DNA from: Streptomyces sp. T12
GTDB taxonomy: Bacteria > Actinomycetota > Actinomycetes > Streptomycetales > Streptomycetaceae
Length of the DNA: 64,000 bases
Assembly: GCF_028736035.1 (NCBI RefSeq)
Contig: NZ_CP117866.1
Coordinates: forward strand, 5,766,001 to 5,830,000
Direction of reading: 5' to 3'
Positions 1 to 7,443 of this stretch are shown one piece after another. The notes beneath the pieces are model-generated. The model saw nothing but the letters and a program-made list of their open reading frames with translations. It was not told the origin of the DNA and did not search any database. The position numbers were made by a program, and so were the translations under genes. Within the stretch, counting starts at the first letter, position 1. Every line of letters begins with the position of its first letter.

Positions 1-49
1 CCAGCACATCAAGCAACTGCGCGCCGCGGCCGCACCGCTACTGGACTGA
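1..49 (+). CDS. 3' end of an upstream gene (partial)
   Basis: The window opens inside a possible reading frame whose last 15 codons read QHIKQLRAAAAPLLD and stop with TGA at 47-49. Too little is present to name a family. The composition (Arg/Ala-rich, high-GC third positions) fits a real C-terminus, but the frame is not confirmed by anything upstream. Confidence 0.3.
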   Translation, partial: QHIKQLRAAAAPLLD

Positions 50-115
50 CCGGCCACCCGCCCCCCTACGACGCTGGCTTCGAGTGTTGCTGCTCCTCAC
101 CGACACAACCACCTG

Positions 116-1141
116 TCATCTCCGGTACCGCTGCGCCACTGCCGCGAAGGCGGCCTTGGGTTCCCATTCCATGTCGGGGTAGGTCTGCCCCCGGCGCCCT
201 TCGAGGAGTTTGACGATGCCCAGGCCGGCCCGGTCCAAGTCGTCCCGGGGATCGCCGTCGGGGCGGTGCGGGTAGCCGGGCAAGGCGAACAGGAACACGA
301 ACGCGCTGTCCACGCCCTCGGTCTCGAAGATCTCCAGCAGTTCGCTCAGATATGCGGCCTGGCCGGCCTCGTCACGCTCGTATATGCCGTTCAGCCGTAC
401 TGGTGCCTTGGTTTCCGGGTCGTACTCGACCACTTCCAGCACCCGCCCACCGCGGTCTCCCGCGCCGCGGTAGGCCGCGGTGCCGAACCCGGTGATGGCG
501 AGCGGCTTCGGGCCTTGGGCCAGGGAGCGCACCGCGTCCCGGAACCGGTCGGCGACCCCGGCGGAGCGGATCAGCTCGAACGTCACCAGGTCGAAGGGAG
601 TCCAGTCGACCTGCTCGAACTGGATGGATGCGTAGGTGAGCTCGCCCTGGAAGCACGCGCGGACCGTGGCCGCGGCGTCGCCGAGGAATGCGTTGATGCG
701 CACGCCCAGCTCACGCATCGCTTCGGCCCGCCGCTCGGGTTGGCTCATCAGCTGCTCGACCCGTTCCTCGGGGCTCTCCCCGGGCAGGAACCCGCGGTTC
801 ATCACGCTCAGCTCGACCCCTGCGACGAACACGACTGTGGCCCCCTGCTGCCGGAGCCGTTCCGCTCGCTCGGCGCAGTCGCGGAGCAGCGTGAGGATCC
901 GCTCCGGGTCCAGCTCCAGCGGATAGGGCGAGAACCAGACCTCCAGGCCGAGCCCGGCGGCGGCACCGGCGGCCAGCTCCAAGCGGTCCGGGGCACCGCC
1001 GATGATCTGGACCGCGTTGCAGTGCAGGTCGTCGCGGATGACGGCGAGCTCGCGCCGGACCACCGCGGGGTCGAAGTGCTCGCGGGATATCCGGCCGTGC
1101 ACGACGAATCCGGTGTCGTAGGTCATTCCTCTTGCTCGCAT
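116..1141 (-). CDS. TIM-barrel-like protein of a Streptomyces hypothetical family
   Basis: This is a soluble protein of 341 aa with no signal peptide. Alternating hydrophobic strands and charged helices (AVQIIGG, LEVWFSPYPLEL, TVVFVAGVELS, YASIQFEQVDW, LAITGFGTAAY, SAFVFLF) look like a glycosidase-type TIM barrel. Relatives in Streptomyces often carry the legacy name 'abortive phage infection protein', which I would not rely on. I chose the ATG at 1141 because GGGAGGA lies about 11 nt upstream; the longer frame starting at 1219 would run through the operator palindrome. The gene is divergent from a TetR gene and shares its control region, so it is probably the regulator's target. The substrate is unknown. 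Confidence 0.7.
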   Translation of the reverse strand: MRARGMTYDTGFVVHGRISREHFDPAVVRRELAVIRDDLHCNAVQIIGGAPDRLELAAGAAAGLGLEVWFSPYPLELDPERILTLLRDCAERAERLRQQGATVVFVAGVELSVMNRGFLPGESPEERVEQLMSQPERRAEAMRELGVRINAFLGDAAATVRACFQGELTYASIQFEQVDWTPFDLVTFELIRSAGVADRFRDAVRSLAQGPKPLAITGFGTAAYRGAGDRGGRVLEVVEYDPETKAPVRLNGIYERDEAGQAAYLSELLEIFETEGVDSAFVFLFALPGYPHRPDGDPRDDLDRAGLGIVKLLEGRRGQTYPDMEWEPKAAFAAVAQRYRR

Positions 1142-1193
1142 CGTGGTGACGTCCTCCCTGTCGGTCTCGGTCGGGCCGACGCTGACAGGAAAA

Positions 1194-1223
1194 GTGCGTG
1201 CACGCAAGTTTGCGTGCACGCAC
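1194..1223. promoter_or_regulatory. Perfect inverted repeat, probable TetR operator
   Basis: Two 14-bp arms (GTGCGTGCACGCAA and its exact complement) are separated by 2 bp. They sit in the 102-bp gap between the divergent TIM-barrel gene and the TetR gene. Size, symmetry and position are those of a TetR-family operator controlling both genes. Confidence 0.75.
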
Positions 1224-1243
1224 CAGTGTGGAACGCTGACACC

Positions 1244-1900
1244 GTGACGACGCCACCACCCGGGCTGCGGGAGCGGAAGAAGCAGGCCACGCGCGAGGCG
1301 CTACGCGAGGCGGCCCTGCGCCTGGCCGTGGAGCGCGGACCGGACCAGGTGCGGGTCGAGGACATCGCCGAGGCGGCCGGGGTCTCGCCGCGCACCTACA
1401 ACAACTACTTCGCCAGCCGCGAGCAGGCGATCGTCTCCGCTGTCACCGCGGACCGGGAGGCGCAGATCGCGGCGGCGGTGGCGGCCCGGCCCGCAGAAGT
1501 GCGCCTGGCTGACGCCGTCACCGAAGCAGTGGTCGAGCAGTACACGAACACCGGTGAGCACGAACACCGGGCGCTGCTGCTGATCACCACCCGGACCGCG
1601 CTGCTCGACGCGTTCCTCGACGCCACCGCCGGCATCGAGCCCCCTCTCACGGCGGTGATCGCCGAACGCATCGGTGACGCCGGAGCGCACACAGCCCGCG
1701 TTCTCGCGGCAAGCGTGGCCGCAGCGGTGCGCATCGCGCTGGAAGGCTGGCTCCAGCCGGCCGAGAACGCAGAGGCCGCCGGGAGTCTCGGTGCCGGAGG
1801 ACTGGTCGTGCCCTCCGGCTCACTGCCCGACCAGCTCCGCGCGGCACTGTCCCCGCTCACGCCCGCGTTCGACGCCGCCGAGCGACGCGCCCAGCCGTGA
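1244..1900 (+). CDS. TetR-family transcriptional regulator
   Basis: The 218-aa protein has a classic N-terminal TetR helix-turn-helix at about residues 8-60: GLRERKKQATREALREAALR, then VEDIAEAAGVSPRTYNNYF. The rest is an all-helical ligand/dimerisation domain without a diagnostic motif. Translation most likely starts at the GTG at 1244, just downstream of the 1194-1223 palindrome; the frame stays open far upstream but that part is antisense to the neighbouring gene. The divergent layout predicts autoregulation and repression of the TIM-barrel gene. The ligand is unknown. Confidence 0.85.
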   Translation: MTTPPPGLRERKKQATREALREAALRLAVERGPDQVRVEDIAEAAGVSPRTYNNYFASREQAIVSAVTADREAQIAAAVAARPAEVRLADAVTEAVVEQYTNTGEHEHRALLLITTRTALLDAFLDATAGIEPPLTAVIAERIGDAGAHTARVLAASVAAAVRIALEGWLQPAENAEAAGSLGAGGLVVPSGSLPDQLRAALSPLTPAFDAAERRAQP

Positions 1901-2186
1901 AGTCGACCCGACTGGGGCATCTGCTGGACAAACAGTAGATCCGGAACATGCCGATGCGCCCGGCCGTCATCATCCTCGTCAGCCGATGCAACCGTAGATG
2001 ACGATGCGTCAGCTCGCGATCTACGACTGAAGTACCAGTACTCCAGTGCGACTTCGTGATCGGGTGTTTGGATGCCTCGGCGGGGGCGACGTTATTGCCC
2101 GAGGGTTGAGATCGATCTGACGGCTGACCATCTGCTGTCAGCGAATCCGCCTGGCCGGGCGGTGATCCCGGTGCTTGTGTGTCGGT

Positions 2187-3173
2187 ATGGAGATCCTGGT
2201 TCTGGGCGGAACGGCATGGGTGGCTCGGGAGCTGTCGCGGCAGGCGATCGAACGCGGCCATCGGGTGACCTGCCTCGCGCGTGGCGAGAGCGGAGAAGTC
2301 GCGGACGGAGCGACACTGGTCGCCGCCGACCGGCGCGATCCGTCGGCGTACGAGCCCCTGCTCGACCGCGTATGGGACGCGGTCGTCGAGGTGTCATGGC
2401 AGCCGGGCTTCGTTCGTGGAGCGCTCGACGTGCTGGGCAGCAAGGCCGGGCACTGGGCGTATGTCTCGTCCGGCAACGCCTACGCCTCCCACGCCACGCT
2501 GGGGGCGGACGAGTCCGCGGCCCTGCTCACCCCGACCGACCAGGGCGAGGTCGACCGCGAGTTGTACGGCGAGGCGAAGGTCGCCTGCGAGCAGGCGTCG
2601 ACGGCCGCTGTGGGCGACCGCCTCCTCATCGCACGAGCCGGGCTCATCGGCGGCCCGGGCGATCACAGCGGGCGTTCCGGCTACTGGGTCGCCCGCGCCG
2701 CACGCGATCCGCGAGGGCCGATGCTGGTCCCCGACACACCGGCCGTGCCCACCCAGGTGGTCGACGTGCGGGACCTCACCTCCTGGCTGCTCGACTCCGC
2801 GGAGACGGGAACCACCGGCACATACAACGCTGTCGGCCCGGTCGTTCCGTTCGAAGAGTGGATCGAGCTGTCCCGCGCCGCCGGCGGGCACACCGGTCCG
2901 GTGGTCACCGCCGAATCGGCGTGGCTGCTCGCCAACGGCGTGGCCCAGTACATGGGGTCCGAATCGCTGGCGATGTGGCTGGTTGAGCCGGGCTGGGAAG
3001 GGTGGTCGGCCCGGGACGGGTCCTCGGCGCGCGCCGCGGGGCTGCGTCACCGGCCCCCGGCGGAGATGCTGGCCGACACGCTGCGCTGGGAACGCGAGCA
3101 GGGGCTGGACCGGGAAAGGCGCGCAGGCCTCAGCGCGCAGCGCGAGCGCGAGTTGCTCGACGCCCTCGGCTGA
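2187..3173 (+). CDS. NAD-dependent epimerase/dehydratase-like reductase
   Basis: This 328-aa extended short-chain dehydrogenase starts with a Rossmann fold, [18 protein letters not shown] (GxxxxxA nucleotide-binding variant), at residues 2-20. YVSSGNAY lies near residue 90 and [11 protein letters not shown] (YxxxK type: Y and K spaced by four) near residue 125. Those are the catalytic features of the NAD-dependent epimerase family. The C-terminal half is the substrate domain. The ATG at 2187 is preferred over an in-frame GTG four codons upstream because the Rossmann strand begins immediately after it. No operon partner is evident; the preceding 286 bp holds no gene that I can see. Confidence 0.8.
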   Translation: MEILVLGGTAWVARELSRQAIERGHRVTCLARGESGEVADGATLVAADRRDPSAYEPLLDRVWDAVVEVSWQPGFVRGALDVLGSKAGHWAYVSSGNAYASHATLGADESAALLTPTDQGEVDRELYGEAKVACEQASTAAVGDRLLIARAGLIGGPGDHSGRSGYWVARAARDPRGPMLVPDTPAVPTQVVDVRDLTSWLLDSAETGTTGTYNAVGPVVPFEEWIELSRAAGGHTGPVVTAESAWLLANGVAQYMGSESLAMWLVEPGWEGWSARDGSSARAAGLRHRPPAEMLADTLRWEREQGLDRERRAGLSAQRERELLDALG

Positions 3174-3293
3174 CGGCGCTGGACCGGTCTCGCACACCCG
3201 AGCGTCTGTACAGGCGCCTTCCGTTCTGACTTCCCGATCTCGTGGTGGGCCCGGCCGAGAACCGGTACGGCCACCGCGTGATCATCGAGGGTT

Positions 3294-3941
3294 GTGTGGA
3301 CTCCTGAAGATCGTGCGGTGCTCACAGGCCATAGCGTGGACCCTGCCCGCTGGCGGGCGATGTTCGACCAGGTTATGGCCCGAATCGCGGGCCGGTTCGG
3401 GCGAGTTGAGCCCCGGGCCGCGGCCTGTTCCTACCTGCTCGGGCGAAGGGCCAGTCCTCGGCGGGGTGCAGAGGCAACGGCGTGGCCCACCTGGTCCCAT
3501 GACCCCGAACGCCGCAGCGCGGCTGGGATACCCGAGGCGGTGCAATTCGCCACCAAGCCCCGTTTGCCCTGGAGGTGATCGGTGCTGCCCTCGAGGCACG
3601 CGGCAGGCGGCACCGGCTACGTGCTGGCCGTCGCCTGCTCGATGCGAGTGGGAATCAACCACGGCCGCACTGCCGTCCGCGCGGACACCGTCGCCGCCCG
3701 ACTGCCCGCCACGGCCTGGCAGCGGCACAGCGCCGGCAACGGCACGAAGGGGCCGCGGTACCACGACTGGGCCTGGATCCACACCGGCACCGACAGCCAC
3801 CACCACCTGCTGATCCGACGCAACCAGACCACCGGCGAACTCGCCTTCCACCTGTGCTGGTCACCCACCGAAGTGCCCCTGTCCGAACTGGTCCGCGTCG
3901 CCGGTGCCCGCGGAGGGCACGCAACGCCCAAATTGGACTAG
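3294..3941 (+). pseudogene. IS701-family transposase remnant
   Basis: Three pieces of an IS701-type transposase lie in different frames. An N-terminal piece (ARWRAMFDQVMARIAGRFG, then VEPRAAACSYLLG) runs to about 3440. A short internal piece around VQFATKPRL lies near 3540. A C-terminal piece (GTGYVLAVACSMRVGINHGR, then WAWIHTGTDSHHHLLIRRN and LCWSPTEVPLSELVRVAGAR) spans 3609-3912. The middle is deleted, there are at least two frame changes, and the active-site C-terminus is missing. Transposase similarity ends at about 3912, exactly where extended homology to the right-hand tRNA flank begins. Confidence 0.75.
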
Positions 3942-3942
3942 A

Positions 3943-4028
3943 CAACAAACAAACCCCAGGCCACTGACCTGGGGTTTCATCATGGAGCGGGTGACGAGAA
4001 TCGAACTCGCGCTCTCAGCTTGGGAAGC
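3943..4028. repeat. Left attachment-site copy (truncated tRNA-Gly 3' half)
   Basis: The 86 bp are identical to 24550-24635. They cover the tRNA-Gly sequence from the anticodon loop to the encoded CCA and then the terminator hairpin (3951-3977, arms AAACCCCAGG/CCTGGGGTTT). Homology continues imperfectly to the left for another 30 bp (3913-3942 versus 24520-24549). The copy lacks the 5' half of the tRNA, so it is a pseudo-tRNA fragment left by integration. Confidence 0.9.
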
Positions 4029-4561
4029 GACGGCGCTTGCGGAGGCGAATAGCTTCTGACCTGGGTGTATGTGCTGTGACGTGACGTCCGAGGGTGCGGG
4101 ATCGCACCGCTGTTGACCGTGGTTTACCGGTCTTATGGGCACGCTATGGGCACGCGGTTGGCTCGGAGGTGCGGGGAGCGCTTCTCACGGGCTGACGGAA
4201 AGCCGGCTTCCGGAGACGAGCCTCGGTCGGCAAGGTGCCGTTGCAGGAGCACATGGAATCATCGATGTCCCGGTCGTGCGTGGCGGGTCAAGAGTGGCTG
4301 AGAGGTCTGCTACTCCGGCACAACGACTCCGTTAACCGTCTGCCCGGGCGCAGGAGCCGGGATCTTCTGCATGCGCACCTTCGTCTTCGCCGTCAACGCT
4401 GGCCAGCCGGACAGCATCTGCCGCGACGGCGACCTGATGCGCCAGCAGAATCCGGTGACTGCGGTCGGGCGCTCATGTCCTAGGCCACGGGACGAAGGGT
4501 CGGCACCAGCACCATCGCAGGCAGCGCACCCAGGGGCGATTCCCCTCCAGCGAGTGCGGGG
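4029..4561. other. Element left end with paired arm-type repeats; no gene seen
   Basis: About 530 bp without a convincing reading frame. At 4134-4155 the 11-mer TATGGGCACGC is repeated twice in tandem, 106 bp inside the att core. This is the spacing expected for integrase arm-binding sites. The same 11-bp-period CGTGCC pair occurs next to a tRNA-Gly-like core at 37332-37472. Short frames in this stretch have no ribosome-binding site and look accidental. Confidence 0.55.
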
Positions 4562-4927
4562 CTACTTCGAGGCGTCTTCGATGGCCTCGAAGATGTCGGC
4601 GTCGGTTTCCTTCTGCCAGTCGGGCAGGTCGGGCCAGTCGGCCACGTAGCCGGGCTTGGGGTCGTCGAAGTGCTTGTACATCTGCGCGGTCCAGCAGGTC
4701 GCGACGAAGCGGCTCTTCTGCTCGCGGGTAAGCCGGGAGGCGTGGCGGTCGCTGAGGTCGAGGAACTGGCGCACCTGCTCGTACACGGCCCCGGCGGCCT
4801 GGCGCTCCCACTCCGGTGTCTCTTCCCAGGGGGTGATGTAGCCGGGCTTCGGTTCGCCAGGGAAGTGCTTTCGAACGCCGGTGATCCAAGCCTCGCGGAA
4901 CACGCGTGCGCCCTCGATCTGCGACAT
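4562..4927 (-). CDS. Hypothetical protein with two internal repeats
   Basis: The 121-aa protein contains a duplicated unit. KHFPGEPKPGYITPW plus a PEWERQAAGAVYEQV helix in the first half is echoed by KHFDDPKPGYVADW plus PDWQKETDADIFEAI at the C-terminus. I do not recognise the family. The ATG at 4927 (MSQIEGARVF) is preceded by GAGGGGAAGG; a start nine codons earlier has weaker support. The gene begins 14 bp after the stop of the XRE-TPR regulator, so the two are co-transcribed. The repeated PKPGY-W-P-W motif suggests two copies of one small binding fold. Function is unknown. Confidence 0.65.
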   Translation of the reverse strand: MSQIEGARVFREAWITGVRKHFPGEPKPGYITPWEETPEWERQAAGAVYEQVRQFLDLSDRHASRLTREQKSRFVATCWTAQMYKHFDDPKPGYVADWPDLPDWQKETDADIFEAIEDASK

Positions 4928-4941
4928 GCCTTCCCCTCTCG

Positions 4942-6198
4942 TCACGTCGTGCACAGTGCGTCGATCTCGGCGCCCAGTTCGACCACACGAGCGTCGCGGG
5001 CGAGGGGGCCGAGGTCGGTTCGTAGCCCCTGGAGTTTACGGGCGACGTAGCCGGAGGACGTCGCTCGGGCGAGTTGCAGGGCCTCGCGGCCGTAGGTGAG
5101 GACCTGGTCCGGGTCGTGCCGCTTGGCGCCGATGGACGCGAGGTCGGTCAGGACGGCGCCGCGGCGCCGGAAGGACTGCCCGGAGGCGAGTACGTCCTGG
5201 CGCAAAGCAGCGGTGAGGGCCTTCTCGGCGAGGTCGAGGCGGCCGAGTTGGAGGTAGCGGGCGCCGCGTTCCTCGGCGAGGCGGGAGCCGTCGAAGCGGA
5301 GCCAGCCGCCGTTGTGGAACGGGCCGCCCAGGTCCGTGACCTTCTCCGCCTCGTCCAAGGCGCGCTCGCAGGCGGACAGGTTCCCGAGTCCGGCATACGC
5401 CTCGGCTTGAACGGAGGCGACCCAGTGGCGGGTGGACAGGGAGCTGTCTCCTCGCCGCGCCACCCGCTCAGCCGCCGAGAGTGCGGTGGCGGCCTCGGCG
5501 TAACGCCGTTCGTACAGATCGACGTATGCGTGTCGGACCAGGGCGCATGCCCAGAGGTCGTACGACTGGGCTTCCTTGCTCGCGGAGGCGGCGAGCGTGT
5601 AGGACGCCGCTGCGTCGGTGTAGCGGTTGCCGTCGAAGGCCAGCTCACCGGCGAGCTGGAAGAGGTCGCCGGCCGCGCCGCACAGGGCCTGGGATTCAGA
5701 TGCCGGCTGGCCGTCGAGGGTGTCGTTGAGCGTGGTGAGCTGGTCGCGGACGATCGGGTACACGGAGCCCTTGGCGCGGGCGAGTTGATACACCTGCCAC
5801 AGGTGGCCGTTCATGCGCAGGAAGTCCTCGGACGTCCCGCGGTGGGCTCCGTCGGTGAGGGCGGCGCTGTCGTCGGCGGGCAGGGCCACGAGGGCGCTGG
5901 TGACGGCTATGGCGCGCAGAAACTGGCGTCGGATCATGTCGTCGGGGTCCCCTGAGCCGTGGTGGTCGCGAGGCGGCGACCCTGCCGACTCCGGACGGGC
6001 TGCTTGTGGCTGTCCCACCAGGGCGTCGAGTTCATCAAGGTCGAGGTGCAGCAGCTCGGCCAGCCGTGGCCGTAAGGGCGGCTGGGGTGTGGTGGTCCGG
6101 GTCTCCCAGCGGCCGATCGTGCGCCGGTCGACGCCGAGGGCGTGCGCGAGCTCTTCCTGACTGTAGCCCAGCGCCCTGCGCCGCTCCGCAAGCCCCAT
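4942..6198 (-). CDS. XRE-family regulator with TPR domain
   Basis: The 418-aa protein has an N-terminal XRE helix-turn-helix at residues 1-60 (RRALGYSQEELAHALGVDRR, then TIGRWE). A linker with an RRQFLRA stretch and a hydrophobic segment follows at about residues 88-112. The remainder is a long all-helical region with TPR-like periodicity (YDLWACALVRHAYVDLYERR, RHWVASVQAEAYAGLGN). Such HTH-TPR proteins often bind peptides, as in the RRNPP group, though this is a Streptomyces-type relative and not a member I can assign. It is divergent from the small-peptide operon at 6365 and is the obvious candidate regulator of it. Confidence 0.85.
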   Translation of the reverse strand: MGLAERRRALGYSQEELAHALGVDRRTIGRWETRTTTPQPPLRPRLAELLHLDLDELDALVGQPQAARPESAGSPPRDHHGSGDPDDMIRRQFLRAIAVTSALVALPADDSAALTDGAHRGTSEDFLRMNGHLWQVYQLARAKGSVYPIVRDQLTTLNDTLDGQPASESQALCGAAGDLFQLAGELAFDGNRYTDAAASYTLAASASKEAQSYDLWACALVRHAYVDLYERRYAEAATALSAAERVARRGDSSLSTRHWVASVQAEAYAGLGNLSACERALDEAEKVTDLGGPFHNGGWLRFDGSRLAEERGARYLQLGRLDLAEKALTAALRQDVLASGQSFRRRGAVLTDLASIGAKRHDPDQVLTYGREALQLARATSSGYVARKLQGLRTDLGPLARDARVVELGAEIDALCTT

Positions 6199-6318
6199 GC
6201 CACCCCCTTTCCACGTTCCCGTCCGTGTCTACCCTGGCGGCGCTGATCTGTCCCATGAGTGTCCCAGGAGTGCCTCATGGATGCCGTGGTCCGCGCCAAC
6301 CCGCTCCGGTTTTCTGGA

Positions 6319-6338
6319 CGTTGTCAGCCACGACAACG
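6319..6338. promoter_or_regulatory. Inverted repeat in the divergent promoter region
   Basis: CGTTGTC and GACAACG arms are separated by 6 bp, 27 bp before the ATG at 6365 and in the gap shared with the XRE-TPR gene. It is a candidate binding site for that regulator. Confidence 0.45.
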
Positions 6339-6364
6339 GTGGACACCGGAGAAGGGGTGCGGGC

Positions 6365-6736
6365 ATGGGAACACAGAGCGCCATGTCGTCCGAGGCTGCG
6401 CAGCTCCCGATCGTCATGGAGGCGGTCGACGAGAGCGTGGCCACCGCGCTTGCCGTCGGGCTGGCGATGCCCGAGCGCCCGATGATCGACGCGACGACCC
6501 GGGATCTGGTTGGTCACCTCAGAGCGCTGATGGCCGAGGACCTGGGCTTCGACGAGGACCCGGCCGTGCAGGCGCTGTTCCGGGAGGGCTACCGGGTTCT
6601 CGACCTGACGCGCCGGCCCACCGCGGAGTCCACTCACTTCGGTGCCTACCAGTACATGCGTGAAGTCGGCCTGCTCACCAGGCGCTTCGCCGACGTCTAC
6701 CGCGAGTCGCAGGAACAGGACGAAGCCGATGCCTGA
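6365..6736 (+). CDS. Small DUF6415-like protein
   Basis: The 123-aa soluble helical protein has a central pattern (LVGHLRALMAEDLG, then VQALFREGYRVLDL and YMREVGLLTRRFADVY) resembling the Streptomyces DUF6415 group. That group is labelled 'natural product biosynthesis' in databases from its genomic context only. The ATG at 6365 is chosen because GAGAAGGGG lies upstream and the protein family begins near here; the frame is open to 6197 but would overlap the divergent promoter. It heads a run of closely spaced small genes ending with the peptide and cyclase genes. Confidence 0.6.
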   Translation: MGTQSAMSSEAAQLPIVMEAVDESVATALAVGLAMPERPMIDATTRDLVGHLRALMAEDLGFDEDPAVQALFREGYRVLDLTRRPTAESTHFGAYQYMREVGLLTRRFADVYRESQEQDEADA

Positions 6737-6875
6737 CGAAGCCCCCATCGAACTGCCCATGCGTCCACCCGGAGCGACCCTGCCTGACCAGAAGCGGGCA
6801 AGGCGCCTCTTCATCAGTTCACCCGGCCTCCCGCCCGTCGTCCGGCAACCCGAGAAGGGTCACCGCGAACAATGA
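6729..6875 (+). CDS. 48-aa hypothetical protein
   Basis: The protein begins MPDEAPIELPMRPPG and ends PEKGHREQ. It has no membrane segment, no cysteine and no recognised domain. It overlaps the DUF6415-like gene by 8 bp and the next membrane-peptide gene by an ATGA junction, so translational coupling supports it as real. It could be a chaperone or small recognition protein for the peptide locus; that is only a guess from position. Confidence 0.55.
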   Translation: MPDEAPIELPMRPPGATLPDQKRARRLFISSPGLPPVVRQPEKGHREQ

Positions 6876-7000
6876 AGAACAGCCAGCGCAGCAACCGGCG
6901 CCGTGGCCCCTATGGCTGGCGCCAGTGGCTGCTGTCAGCTCTGATCATCGCCTCCACCGCACCGGTCGCCTGGGCCTTCTGGTACTTCGACCGCTCCTAG
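6872..7000 (+). CDS. 42-aa basic single-pass membrane peptide
   Basis: The sequence starts MKNSQRSNRRRGPYGWRQW, followed by a hydrophobic segment LLSALIIASTAPVAWAFWYF (about residues 20-39) and DRS. The positive N-terminus predicts N-in topology. Its ATG overlaps the preceding stop (ATGA). It could be a small membrane partner, an export-related or immunity peptide, or a signalling peptide for the XRE-TPR regulator; nothing in the sequence decides. The next 256 bp (7001-7256) contain no gene I can support. Confidence 0.6.
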   Translation: MKNSQRSNRRRGPYGWRQWLLSALIIASTAPVAWAFWYFDRS

Positions 7001-7256
7001 CCCTCGACGGGCACTCACTGACTCCCGCTCTGGCTGCGCGAGCCCTCAGGGAGACCCGGCTCCCCACCGGGGCGGGCTCAACAACTCCCCAGCGGCCAGG
7101 GCGGGATCCCACCACGGCACACCGGCGCCCTGCCGCCGTGGCAGCAGCACCCGATGAACCCCCGTCTTGGCCGCCGGGTCTGCCCGCGGCCGGGACGGGT
7201 CCAGGGCTCCGCACTTCGCGGGGCTCATCCACTCACTCCGTAGGAGAGGAACGACC

Positions 7257-7373
7257 ATGAACATCGACGACCTGTTCACCGGCCACCTGATCACCGGCGT
7301 CCCCAGCATGGACGCAGCGCTGCTCGACAAGATGCCCGGCGGTGGCGACAACAACGGCGACCACTGCAGCTGA
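7257..7373 (+). CDS. Candidate RiPP precursor peptide (38 aa)
   Basis: The 38-aa peptide starts with an acidic/hydrophobic leader-like part (MNIDDLFTGHLITGVPSMDA) and ends with a Gly/Asn/Asp-rich tail, GGGDNNGDHCS. It has the strong ribosome-binding site AGGAGAGGA 6 bp before the ATG. A long hairpin follows the stop and a cyclase-type gene follows the hairpin, which is the usual layout of a ribosomal peptide precursor. If the core began at the first Gly of GGGDNNGD, the Asp at core position 8 could accept a Gly-N to Asp macrolactam. However, the lasso-typical Thr at leader position -2 is absent and the tail would be only three residues, so the modification remains open. Confidence 0.6.
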   Translation: MNIDDLFTGHLITGVPSMDAALLDKMPGGGDNNGDHCS

Positions 7374-7386
7374 TCAGCCCATGAAC

Positions 7387-7421
7387 GCGGTGGAGCAGGG
7401 TTGAGCACCCTGCTCCACCGC
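7387..7421 (+). terminator. Hairpin between precursor and cyclase genes
   Basis: A perfect 14-bp stem (GCGGTGGAGCAGGG and its complement) with a 7-nt loop starts 13 bp after the precursor stop. There is no T-run. Position and strength fit a partial terminator or mRNA stabiliser that raises precursor expression over the downstream enzymes, as is common in RiPP operons. Confidence 0.65.
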
Positions 7422-7443
7422 CCCATGACCGAGGGGGAAGCAG

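Noticed and set aside
266..1240. Upstream extension of the TetR frame on the plus strand
   Set aside because: It lies antisense to the TIM-barrel gene and crosses the operator palindrome. The TetR HTH begins only after 1244.
3943..4028. A second functional tRNA-Gly at the left att site
   Set aside because: The 5' half (acceptor 5' strand and D-arm) is absent. Only the 3' half is present.
4371..4649. A plus-strand frame beginning MRTFVFAVNAGQ
   Set aside because: It runs into the antisense of the 121-aa gene and has no ribosome-binding site or conserved feature.
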